Below are positions 34,496 to 45,560 of a stretch of DNA of 64,000 nucleotides, in pieces. Made by a program: the position numbers and the translations under genes. The stretch is from NCBI GenBank assembly GCA_037126765.1, contig JBBCBC010000026.1:31047698-31111697 (forward strand), given 5' to 3'. Under the pieces are notes generated by a model. The model was not told the origin of the DNA. It searched no databases and saw only the letters and a list, made by a program, of their open reading frames with translations. Numbering within the stretch: the first letter of the stretch is position 1; every line of letters begins with the position of its first letter. This DNA comes from Stenogyne calaminthoides. Its lineage: Eukaryota > Streptophyta > Magnoliopsida > Lamiales > Lamiaceae.

Positions 34496-35320
34496 GGATC
34501 ATGGGTGAAAACGGATCGGATACGGACGGATAGTGCTTATACCGTATCTTAAATCATATTTTTTTCTCGAATTCGAAGTCGGATACGGAAAAACCGGATT
34601 TGAGTACGAATTCGGAATATTCGTTATACGGATACGGGACGGATCTCGGACGAATCCGGGTCAAATTCGAATAACTATAATCGAATAATATATTTCAAAC
34701 GAAAATCATCAAAATGTGATTGAAACACATAAAAAAAATTACCTATGCAATATTTCATAGAATTTCTAATGCAAATTATAAAAATTATATCTACTGCTAA
34801 TAGTATGAAACTAAAAGTTATATCCTTCGTAACCATCACCACTCCAGCACAACATAACGCCTAAGAAGACATATATAATATTACACTGAACTTTCAAGTT
34901 GAGACTACAACACCACACTTTTCAACAAGTCATTAACTATGAATCTGGAATTATAATTTAACTAAGTATAAGCACGGCTTAAGCCTACTGCAGCTAACTG
35001 AATTGCGGCTGAATTATTTAGTTTCTGACTATTTTCTTAATAAAATTACATAAGTATTAAGTACTAATATTATATTATTATATATATATTAATATAAAAT
35101 AAAATATATTAAAAAATCCGGATATTCGGATTTATTATCCGGTTAATATCCGATAAAATATGGAAAAACTCGAATACGATCGGATATTATGTATTCCGAA
35201 TCCGAAGTCAACTATCCATATCCGCTCGAATACTAATTTTTTATACCGAATTCGATACCGATCGAATACGGCTTCGGATCGATCGGGAAATATCCAATCC
35301 GTTTTCACTCCTACCTACTG
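34496..35320. mobile_element. hAT-like non-autonomous element
   Basis: GGGTGAAAACGGATCGGATA on the left and its counterpart ATCCAATCCGTTTTCACTCC on the right form the ends. Subterminal CGGATA/TATCCG motifs are clustered. The interior is non-coding. Located 3' of BAHD-7. Confidence 0.6.
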
Positions 35321-35460
35321 TTATATCATCAAATGAGAACAATTGTCTTATTTTATATCCACAATACATGCATCATATCGATAACTTATATGAAAGATAA
35401 AAAAAAAAAAGTACGATTGATGCTACATTTTGTATATTTAATAACATAATGAATCAAGAA

Positions 35461-36876
35461 TCATTCACAAAACAGATAATGAATGAGCTCTTTGTTAAAT
35501 AATATAGTAAAAGCATCCATCTTAGGTTTAGGGAGAGCCACCCCTATTTCAATACCCCCAACCACCTCTCTACTATCATTAAGAGAGATTGCATTTGTAG
35601 TGTCAATTGACACTTCTTCAAATTTCACCGGTTTTCCCCACCCGAAATCCAATTCGTAAAGTCCTACCTTGGGCGACCCGGTTACCATGACATGGAGATT
35701 CGATTCACGTATCACCTCCCATTCCGAGATCCAATTCTGAGCACCAATCATCATATCTCCATTCAATTTTTTGATCGTGTCCCCTATCGTTTTCGCAGCG
35801 TACACGACGCCGTTTTCCCCAACTAATTCTCTTCGAACAGCCGAAGATCGACCAAACCCGACACAGTTACCCACGTAGGTTTTCGGCACGGTGTAACATA
35901 ACCGTGTCATTCCTCCCGCAATGAACCCGAAGTGATGAACAACATTCTGGCCGCCATAAACCTCGTTCCTCGACCAGTGCGCCTTCATCCAACACACCCA
36001 TATGAACGCGCACACGATAACATAAGGCGAAAGTAGCAACTGGGTCGACCCGAATAGAAAGTCGGCCCGGGTCAATATCCATTTCTTTATTTGCTCCATT
36101 TCTTTCTGGCCCACCACAAAAGTAGCCCTAATCATATCATAAGTTGACACATCATCATCACAATTACTCACCTCTTTAAACTCATTACCCGAATTCCTTA
36201 TCTTCCTCCATTCTTTCAGGAAAGTTGACCCAAGCTCACTCGGGTCGAATATCACCGACCTATCACAGAACGCCACGTGTCCTTCACCCTCCCCTGTTCC
36301 ACCATTCTTGTAGAGTGAAGCCCACGCGCTCAAGAAATTGTTAAATGTTCTCCAATCAGCCACCACATTGCACCATGTGAACCCTATACAAACCCCTGAT
36401 TCAGGAAAAACCGTAATCTGTACGGACAAAAGAGATTTTCTCAATCCCTCCGCCGCCGGAAGCAGGGGAACCAGAGAGCGAAAATCACGGCTGTTTCTGC
36501 GGTGGTTTCCGGCGAGATTCTTGAAAAATCCGGGCTCCACCCCATCCGCCGCCGCGATGGTCAACAAGATGGAGTCTTTTTCGGCGAATTCAAGGTGGGG
36601 CCCGGCGGAAATCGCCGACGGTGTGACCAATTTTCCGGCGAGAGGGAAAAAATGTCGAAGAGTGAGAGACAGAGTGTGTTTGAGTTTAGGGAGGGTGGAT
36701 TTGAGGAAATTGGGGGTGGTGGTGGGTAGGTTGTAGAAAAAGAGGGGTTGGGTTGGGGGGAAAAGAAGCCATGGAATGTCGAAAAAGGTGAGCGGCAGAG
36801 AAGCCGGCGGCGCGGACCCCGGTGGCGGAGAGATGAGGCACCGCTCCACCACCGTGAGTTTGGTGGGAGAAGTCAT
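35461..36876 (-). CDS. BAHD-like protein with Asn in place of catalytic His (BAHD-7)
   Basis: A full-length, uninterrupted single exon of 471 aa. It is clearly BAHD: N-terminal ERCLISPPPGSAPP…LPLTFFDIPWLLF, FFPLAGKL, and DFGWG at 410-414. The active-site HxxxD reads N170-V-V-A-D174 followed by Trp where the family has Gly; the Asn codon is AAT (36,367-36,369). The YFGNC signature is YVGNC (334-338). The next gene shows the same changes, so they predate the duplication. In the family the His is the general base, so ordinary acyl transfer is doubtful. The open frame and kept C-terminal motif argue for a retained role, perhaps binding or another chemistry. It shares little close wording with genes 1-6 and forms a separate subgroup. 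Confidence 0.9.
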   Translation of the reverse strand: MTSPTKLTVVERCLISPPPGSAPPASLPLTFFDIPWLLFPPTQPLFFYNLPTTTPNFLKSTLPKLKHTLSLTLRHFFPLAGKLVTPSAISAGPHLEFAEKDSILLTIAAADGVEPGFFKNLAGNHRRNSRDFRSLVPLLPAAEGLRKSLLSVQITVFPESGVCIGFTWCNVVADWRTFNNFLSAWASLYKNGGTGEGEGHVAFCDRSVIFDPSELGSTFLKEWRKIRNSGNEFKEVSNCDDDVSTYDMIRATFVVGQKEMEQIKKWILTRADFLFGSTQLLLSPYVIVCAFIWVCWMKAHWSRNEVYGGQNVVHHFGFIAGGMTRLCYTVPKTYVGNCVGFGRSSAVRRELVGENGVVYAAKTIGDTIKKLNGDMMIGAQNWISEWEVIRESNLHVMVTGSPKVGLYELDFGWGKPVKFEEVSIDTTNAISLNDSREVVGGIEIGVALPKPKMDAFTILFNKELIHYLFCE

Positions 36877-38086
36877 TTTGGGGAGTGGAGGAAATGGGGG
36901 ATGTCTTGTGTGTGTACGATGGGTTTAATAATTTGATAAATGTTAATGTGTAGCACCAATAATATGGAGTTTGGAATCTTGCTTTGATATTTTCCAATTT
37001 AATTTTAATTTAGACGAATGCAATTGAAATAATTGGAAGGTGCAAGTTGTGAAATCAGAAGAATAACGAAGACTACCCAACTAAATTAATTAACTAAAAA
37101 CATGGATTGATGGATGTCTTCAATTATTGTCTTCAATTATTATTATTTATTTTGGCTGGCTTCAGCATCTCCTCTTCTTGGGGCAACATTATCAGGATCT
37201 ACATTATCAGGATCTACATTTGGTCTCCCTGTTTCTGAGGTATTATATTATCTCCACAAGCCAAATTAGTCTATTTGCAAATACCTTTTTTTGATGCAAA
37301 TATACTTGATATGTCTATATAACTTGTGAGTTTTACATATTTGAAGCCAAAATTTTCCGTTTTCCATTTTATCACTATTTTAGGTTCCTATCGGCTTTGC
37401 CAGGACTTGGAGAGGGAATAGATGTTGCAATACATGTTTTCAGAAACCAAACAACCTGTTTGATTTTGAACTGGAACAATTACCAAAAAGACCAATTGTT
37501 TTGGGAACAAAGTTAAAAAAAAAAAAAAACTCTTCTTGATTAAAATTAAAGATTTTAGTTTAATTGTAACTTGGTTCTGGATGCATCTTTTCTCTGCTGG
37601 ATTACTGGAAAAAGAATTTCTTGGTTAATTTTATTGTTAATTTGTAAACTAGGTTGGGGAAATCTAGAATTGGAGGATCTCTTTCTTATTTTGTGGTGGT
37701 GGCTTATTAAAAACAATAAATTTTGTTAATCAATTATTAATTTCCTTATTTTTAGGCCGTTTCTAATAAGAACTGTAAATATTTATTGTTTTTTCTTTTC
37801 TTCATTATAAAATGGTTAGTCAAAATCCTAATTAAGTGATCATAGCTCATAGTCATATAAAATGATCTGATTTTGTATTTTATTTGTCTGATTTTACATA
37901 TGTTTTTGTCAATAATTAATCTTACCAAGACCGTCTCACGAATCTTTATTCCGTAAAAAAAAAATCTATATTTGACTCATAAAAGGACACAAACCAAATT
38001 AATCAATTTTTTGCCTTAACATTAATATTGTAATTATTAAGTGGAGCTCCGTCTTTGTTAATAATAAGTACTCCTTACGTATTTAT

Positions 38087-38117
<31 letters not shown>

Positions 38118-40223
38118 TAATATTTAATTTTTAGAGGGTGGGGTATGGAGTTGTTGTGTTGTGTACAAGAAAGAGTCAAACAAAAGCATTGTGTGTTTTT
38201 TTTTTAAAGGAAACAAAAATATTGTTCATGTTAACGTATGCAATAAATGGTAATTAATTTGGAGTTGATTTGGAAATATGAATAGGACAGAGAAAAAAAA
38301 AAAAGGAAATTAATAATTGATACTGGGTTGCCAGTGGCTAGTTCGATTTGGTTCTTGGCCCTTAATTTAAAACACCTACGTTGGACTTTCAGAATACAAT
38401 TATTTTATCTAAAATATATATATATATATGAATATGGAATTTAATATTAATTCTTTATGAGGTCTACATTCAACACAAATAAAACAAAATCTCTAAAAGC
38501 TAAAATCAAGTAATATAAAGAAATTGCCTAAGTAAAACAAGTAATAAAGTCGAAATGGGACAATAAAACGTGAGAATAAATGTTGTTGATAACTTGATAG
38601 TAGTACAATGGGGCCAAGTGAGCAAGAATCCTATGCAGCATCTTATATTTTTAAACCATAGATAAGCAGATCTATAATAGAACAAAATAGTGATAATTTA
38701 GAATATTTAGGAAAGTAGCACGTGTTTCATTCCCCAAAATAAATAAATAAACACATACATGTAATTATATTTTCATTGGTAAAATTTACAGAATAAGCAA
38801 AGTACAATCTTTTTTCCAAATAAGTGAAAGGAACATTTTTAATATAAAATGCAATGAAATATTTAGTGCATTAAAAATTAATCTAAGAAAAAAATTGATA
38901 TAAAAGGTAATTTCAAAATGCACAAATTTGTTAGGTTTATGGATGAGTAAATTTGCAATGATGATAAAACGTAGCAAATATATGGTTGACGGTGAAATGG
39001 GGCCAAAGGGAGCAAGAACCATACGTACCATATCGTATTTTAACAACCTATAAAGAATCAAATTTTATGATTTACCATTATTGCAAGGGGATCAAACTTA
39101 AAGAAATACAATAATTTCTTATTACATCTTAAATTGCATTCTCAAAATTATTTTAATAAAATTTAGTCATAACATATAAAATAACATTGATATTATTTAC
39201 TCCCTCCGTCCCAAACTTATTTTCCTGTATTCCATTTTGAGTGTCCATTCTTATTTTTCCTATTTCCTTAAATGAAAATTTTTACTTTATCATTTTATCA
39301 CATAAAATACTAATAAATAACTCTTTTTAACCTCAACTACCCATTATTTTATCATTTTATCATATAAAATACTAATAAACAACCCCAACACTTTATCACT
39401 TTATTATTTTTTCTTAAAACCCGAGCACACAGTAAACAGAAAAACAAGTTTGGGACGGAGGGAGTATATGGTATCATATTTTCATTTTGAGTAGATCTAG
39501 TGTGAAAATTTTCATGTATAAAAATCTATAAAATTGTCCTAAATCAACCATTTACACCCTAAACACTAAATAATGAACCCTAAATTATGACATATCCAGA
39601 CTGGGTGAACCATGAACCACTTGGACCGCGTGAACTATGAACCACTTAATTTTGTCTTACTTCACCAATTACAGAATTTGATTGTAAATTAAAAAAAAAT
39701 CATGTATGAAAATTTTCATTCTAGACTTTGTCCTTCATTTTATATGCTTTACTCCGTCCTAAATTCCTAATTTTATTAATGTAATTGTCAAATTTTAAAA
39801 TTACCCTTAAAAATTGAACGTTTTAGTGTGAGTGTCATGTCCAAATTATATTTTATCTTACTGTAAAATTGTCTCATGCAAGTGGTTCTTTATAATAAAC
39901 ATGAAATTAAAAGTGGGCCTAGTTCTCTTGCACCCCCTTCCTCCGTTATTATTTACGGTACAAATTTATACTAGGTCTCATACATGATACTATATAATCA
40001 ATAGATGATATTATATCTCGCTTAAGAATACACTTAAATTGTACAGGGTGCATGCAAGATTTATCATATTATAGATGATGTATATTTCTTTTTAATTGAA
40101 AAATGTGCGACGAGTGAATATTTTTTATGTCTAACAGTGAAAAACTCATGTATAGACCTGATTCGAGTGTTACTCAACAACCATTCTTTCACCCCTTCAA
40201 AAATAAAACAATCAAAATAGTGA
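36877..40223. other. Intergenic between BAHD-7 and BAHD-8
   Basis: No gene is seen in 3.3 kb. It holds a duplicated ATTATCAGGATCTACATT phrase (37,189-37,222), a TA microsatellite (38,086-38,113), a Stowaway MITE (39,200-39,464) and a degenerate CCCTAAA/ATGAACC repeat (39,545-39,655). Confidence 0.6.
39200..39464. mobile_element. Stowaway MITE (Tc1/mariner type)
   Basis: CTCCCTCCGTCCCAAACTT on the left and AAGTTTGGGACGGAGGGAG on the right, flanked by TA (39,198-39,199; 39,465-39,466). 265 bp, non-coding. Confidence 0.92.
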
Positions 40224-41621
40224 TCAAGAACCATTCACAATCAAATATCGACTGAGCTCTTTGTTAACAATGGTAGTCAAAGCATTCATTTTTAATTTGG
40301 TGAGAGCGACGCCTACTTCAATACCTCCGATCATCCCCCTGGTTTCAGTAACAGAAATTGCACCCTTAACATCAATTGACACTTGTTCAATTTTCACAGG
40401 CTTTCCCCACCCGAAATCCAACCCGTACATGCCCAATTTCGGCGACCCAGTCACAATGACATGGAGCTCCGACTCACGCATTACTTGCCACTCCGAGATC
40501 CAATTCTCGGATCCGCCCATTATATCTCCATTCACTCTCGTGACCGTATCCCCTATCGCTTTTGCCGCACACACAATCCCGTTTTCTCCAAGTAATTCTC
40601 CTCGTGTAAGTGATGCTCGACCAAACCCGACACAATTGCCCACATACATTTCGGGTACGGTATAAGAAACCCGAGACACGCCTCCTGCAGTGTAACCGAA
40701 ATAATGAACGCTTTCGCAATCGTAAACCTCGTTTTTCGAGCATTGCAGTTTCGTCCAACACACCCACATAAATGCACAACATATGTTGTTAGGCGAAAGG
40801 AGAATTGGGTCAATACTTGACCCGAATAAAAATTTGGACCGGGTCAGTATCAAATTCTTGATTTGCTCCACTTTTGTTGGGCCAAATACAAAGGTGGATC
40901 TCACCGTATCATTCTTTAAACTATTTTTTCCACAATTGAACTCCTTTTTCGCATTTTTAATGTTACGCCATGAATCCAGGAGAGTTGACCCGAGTCCACT
41001 CGGGTCAAGTATCACCGACCTATCGTGGAACGCCACGTCATTCTCCAACATTCCCCCATTTCTGGAAAGTGAAGCCCACGCGCTCAAGAAATTGTTGAAT
41101 GTGCGCCAATCAGCAACAACATTCCGCAATGTGAAGCCGATCGAAATCCCAATTTCAGAAAAAACAGTAATTTGAACGGCTAAAAGTGGCTGATTAAAAC
41201 CTAAATTAACCCCCAATTTAGGAACTAGGTCACGAAAATGTCGACTAATTTTGGGGCAATCAGCGATGAGATTCCCGAATTCGCCGGCCGCCGCGGCCGC
41301 AATTGTTAACGGAACGGAGTCTTCGTCAGTGTATTCGAGATGCGGCGCGGCGGAAATTTCCGTCGGCGTTACCAATTTTCCGGCGAGAGGGAAAAACTGG
41401 CGGAGAGTGAGAGAGAGTGTGTGCTTGAGTTTTGGGAGGAGGGTTTCTGTGAAGACGGCGGTGGAAATTGGTAGGTCGTAGAAGAAGAGGGGTTGGTTTG
41501 GTGAGAATAGAAGAAAGGGGATATCGAAATGAGTGAGAGGGAGAGAAACCGGTGCGGCGGAGCCCGGCGGCGGCGAGATTTGGCAGCGTTCTACCACCGT
41601 GAGATTAGTGGAAGAAGCCAT
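40224..41621 (-). CDS. BAHD-like protein with Asn in place of catalytic His (BAHD-8)
   Basis: A 465-aa intact single exon, tandem sister of the gene at 35,461-36,876. The active site again reads N167-V-V-A-D171-W (AAT at 41,121-41,123), with YVGNC at 326-330 and DFGWG at 402-406. Both copies keep the flanking WRTFNNFLSAWASL and the N-terminal ERCxISPPPGS. Parallel retention in two diverged genes suggests selection rather than chance decay. The substrate is unknown. A TATAAAA box lies 53 bp before the ATG inside a duplicated 24-bp unit, and a hAT-like element begins ~100 bp upstream. Confidence 0.9.
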   Translation of the reverse strand: MASSTNLTVVERCQISPPPGSAAPVSLPLTHFDIPFLLFSPNQPLFFYDLPISTAVFTETLLPKLKHTLSLTLRQFFPLAGKLVTPTEISAAPHLEYTDEDSVPLTIAAAAAGEFGNLIADCPKISRHFRDLVPKLGVNLGFNQPLLAVQITVFSEIGISIGFTLRNVVADWRTFNNFLSAWASLSRNGGMLENDVAFHDRSVILDPSGLGSTLLDSWRNIKNAKKEFNCGKNSLKNDTVRSTFVFGPTKVEQIKNLILTRSKFLFGSSIDPILLSPNNICCAFMWVCWTKLQCSKNEVYDCESVHYFGYTAGGVSRVSYTVPEMYVGNCVGFGRASLTRGELLGENGIVCAAKAIGDTVTRVNGDIMGGSENWISEWQVMRESELHVIVTGSPKLGMYGLDFGWGKPVKIEQVSIDVKGAISVTETRGMIGGIEVGVALTKLKMNALTTIVNKELSRYLIVNGS

Positions 41622-41670
41622 TCTGAGATGGTGGTGATAGGCAGTCGTAAATTATACTCCACTAAAATTC

Positions 41671-41718
41671 GAATTTTATAAGGAATCAAATATTGAATTT
41701 TATAAGGAATCAAATATT
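41671..41718 (-). promoter_or_regulatory. Duplicated TATA-box segment of BAHD-8
   Basis: Two perfect head-to-tail 24-bp copies (41,671-41,694 and 41,695-41,718), each carrying TATAAAA on the - strand; the nearest box is 53 bp before the ATG. A third copy lies at 42,424-42,447, beyond a transposon inserted between copies 2 and 3. Confidence 0.7.
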
Positions 41719-41721
41719 GAA

Positions 41722-42418
41722 TGGTGCGGGTAATGACACCCGGGCCCGCTTGATATGACTAGAGAATGATAATGATAATTGATATCAGTAAAGAATCAAT
41801 TATTAAGGACTATTGATTACATTATTATTGTTTGGTTAGAATATCAACAATTAACATAATGTGAGGTGGATTGAGTGAATATGGATAATCAATTGTTTAT
41901 TTCTGTTTCCATTACTTGTGTATCAAAACTACCGAGCAACATTAATAGAAGTGATTCTCATTACTCAGTTCCATTACCCCAACTTAACGGGCCCCTTAAG
42001 TTCATCCACTTTTTTAACAAAAAAATTTCTAAATGAAAAATACTAATATACCCCTTTTATAATTAAAAAAATAAATATTAAATTTACTAAATACATTTTC
42101 TCACTTTCACATTCACATCAAAATCTCAAGCTCTTCATTTAAATATAAACTTTAAAACACTTTAAAATTGAAAGTGGAAGAATAGTAGTAGTAAATTAAA
42201 TCGAATAATTTGTGTGAGATTGTGTGAAATTATTGAGAGTGTTTTCATGGCGGTGTGTATTTTTAATTAGTAAAGTGAGTGTAAATATTTGTATTAAGGG
42301 TTATAGTTGTAAGCTTTTAGGGGGTGTATTAATTTTTTTAAAAATAATTAAAATATATGGTGGGTGAACTTAGTAGTGGATAAACTAAGTAAATTAGTGG
42401 GTGTGAATAGTCGCGCCC
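41722..42418. mobile_element. hAT-like insertion in the BAHD-8 promoter
   Basis: A 697-bp element flanked by perfect octamers ATATTGAA (41,714-41,721; 42,419-42,426). The imperfect ends are TGGTGCGGGTAATGACACCC and, inverted, GGGCGCGACTATTCACACCC. No transposase is seen. Confidence 0.75.
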
Positions 42419-42724
42419 ATATTGAATTTTATAAGGAATCAAATATTAAACTAGATATAAGTAATCTTACAAAATTAAATTGAGCAAACTGAGGCCCAAT
42501 ATATCTTGATGACCGTTGTTCACAGGTTATTTTTTCCCCATTGAGAAATAGTCTTTCCACTCTCTACTATGAATGGTTGAAATCACATCAATTTTCAACC
42601 ACACGAAGTTTGGGCCCATTTTGATGCCTTTTCTTTCATTTGTTGTAAATCAATCCCTTTAATTATACATGCCAACAACAATGTAGGACAATCCTTTTTT
42701 TTTATGTGCTTGGTTTATTATATT

Positions 42725-43010
42725 TTAGGTGAAGTATAGTGTGAATAAGTTTTATGGTGAAATTGGTTAAAAAATGTGACTTATATTACTAAAAAGTGTA
42801 ACTTTTTATTGTAAAGGGTGTGACGTTTTACTATAAAGAGTATTACTCATAAAAGTGAAGGGTGTGACTTATATTATAAAGAAAGTAAAATTATAACGAT
42901 AATCGAATGGTGTGATTTATATTAATAAAAAAGGGTTTGAAACATATATTACTAAAAGAAAGATATTTATAAAAAAAAAAAAAACCAGTTTCACAGCATA
43001 ACAACTCTTA
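42725..43010. repeat. Dispersed repeat, copy 1 (GTGTGACTTATATTA family)
   Basis: It starts near AAGTATAGTGTGAATAAG, has internal GGGTGTGACTTATATTA units, and ends near CCAGTTTCACAGCATA. The same plan occurs at 52,860-53,130, where GTGAACAAGTTT ends are inverted, so it is probably a MITE. Confidence 0.6.
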
Positions 43011-44765
43011 TATTTTATGGTAAATTTGGTAGTACTGTTTAGCGTATGAAATGTACGTTTTAACAAATAAAATATTTTTTAGTGATTTTGGAAAAAAAAA
43101 ATAAAATAAAGTTCAAGGAAAACCTAAAATAGTAATGCTAATTTACCTAAATCATGAGATTCATTTAATTGTCTAAACATATTTCATAAGATCCTTGCAA
43201 TTGTTATTTGAGATTTAACAATCATGTATTCTTTTTTTAAGTGAAAAAATAATTAGTGTTGTTTTTTTAAAAATAATTATTATTATTTAAATTGTGTGGT
43301 AACTGGTAGGGTAGTGGGCCTAGTTAACCACCCAACTAAATGGATCACTTTTGGGCCTTCTAAGGTAGGCTTGATCCAATTCGTTCCGTGTTGGGATTAA
43401 TTGCTTACCCTCTCTCAATTTTATTTAGTTAACCAACAGGCTAAATTAATATTTTTTTAGCAAGATAATAAGATAATAAGATGATAATTTTTCAAAAACC
43501 TTGATAACATAAATAAATAGAGTGAGTCTCATGTGCATCCTAGTGCACGATGCACTTATAATGTATTTTGGAAACTTGCAATTTATTATACTGAAAAATA
43601 CAACATGTTTATACTGAACCGTGCAGCTATTTTTTTATATTAATAATTGTATGGTTCAGTGTAAACAAGTTGCATTTTTCAATATAACAAATTAAATATT
43701 TCTAAAATGCACTAGAAGTGCGCGATTTACCTGGATACTACAAAACTTAGCCTAATTTTTATCTTCTCGGTATCTTAATAATGTACTACTACTGATTTTT
43801 ATACAAAACTTAGCCTAATGTAGTACTAATTTTTATATTAGATACAGTTGACGTAGCAAGCCAAGTGCAATTTCTCTTTGTAATGATCTGATAACAAAAA
43901 TTAATTAAATTTACAATGATCAAACTTGGTTTTCTAATATTATAAACACATCTCCTTACATCTCTAAATCTTTAATTTATATTTTATTAGCAAAATCCCA
44001 TTGACGATGTATAATTCATGTCCCCATGCAGCCAGCCATACACGTAATTAGCATGTATTCACTGATTTGACGTAATTAATTCAACTCTTACTATTCTAAA
44101 TACGTAGTGATCCCGAGGCTCTGTAAAGGAAAAAAAAAATTAGACCACCTTTTATTTATAATTAATTAGTGATAGAATAATTAAATAAATCTAGGGAGCA
44201 ACTATTATTCAAAGTTAACAAGGATTATTGAACACCTAATGTACGTAGAGTTGAATCCATAAATTTAATAATTGCATAAGTGTCAAAGAAATGACGACTT
44301 CTTTAGTAAGCAAATCTTTGATTTATATCTAAATGAAGACTTATGCTTTAATTATTATAAACTAAACTATTTTTTAGTGTTATTTTACTGCGCGGGTTTA
44401 TAAAATTTAATTGTTCAAGCGTAGAAAAACAGACAAGTGCTATATACGAACACTACGTACTACATAAACGCTGAAAACATTAAGATTAAATTTAAAATTA
44501 TATTAAGATTAAGATGTCTTATAAATTATGGAGTATTAAATTTGTGAAAAGTATTAAGATAAAGGTGTCGTGTGACACCCTAACAAGGGAACAGAAGATG
44601 CAACTTGATCGTATTATAATGACATAGTAGATTTTGCTTTTAAAAATTAAAAATAATAACATAGTAGATTTTGTTCTAATAAAAAAAAACCGTGTTCATA
44701 ATTAAGTGCATGCATGCATTGTGTCATTTTCAAAGATTTCTAATAATTTAAATTTATTAAGGATA

Positions 44766-45560
44766 ATTGATATGTAATTATAGATTAGATCTTGTATTTA
44801 ATCTGTTTGATCTTTCCTTAATACTTGGTCAATATTGTTGTAATTGTATCTTTATTTATAGTGAAAATCCTCTAATCACCTTATTAACGGTGATATCCTA
44901 ATTATCATCACAAAATTAATGCAAAGATAGAGCCCGGAAAAACTCAAATTTTCTAAGATTGAAATGTTTCTACGAATCTTTTAGGAGGGAATAATTTGTT
45001 ATAATATTTATCTATTATTTTATATTATTTGGATCAGGCAGGATAATTGTGAGTCTGTGACTCATGCTCATGTTTGGTGTTCAATTTGATATGTAATAAA
45101 TTATTGATATGTAATTATAGATTAATTTTTAATTCTGTTTGAAATATATACTGGGAAGATTGTTGAAATTACTTTATTTATTAAATTTAATCATAATTGC
45201 TTTGATATCCTAATTTTATTTCAAAAATAAGAAAAGATAACAAATTTTCTAAGAATGAAATGTTTCAAATCCAATAATGAATAATTTGTTATATATAATC
45301 TTTTTTTTTATATTATTTGGATCAGGCAAATAATTTGAGTTAGCCCTCATGCTCATGTTTGGTTTCAATTTTTTTTTTAACAAATTAGCATTATAAGGAT
45401 TTTTGCTTAAAATATAAACTTTTCAAACAGTAACATTATTTTTTTTAATCAAATTACATATATTTTTTTATTTCAAGAATAAGAACCGTTAACAATTTAA
45501 GAATGATGATAACAAACCCAATAATGAGGCTATATATAACTTTTTTAACAAGTCACAAAA
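44766..45560. repeat. Tandem duplication, ~335-bp unit
   Basis: TTGATATGTAATTATAGATTA … AAATTTTCTAAGA.TGAAATGTTT … TATTATTTGGATCAGGCA … CTCATGCTCATGTTTGG occurs at 44,768-45,090 and again at 45,104-45,370, with a partial third copy to about 45,560. Confidence 0.65.
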
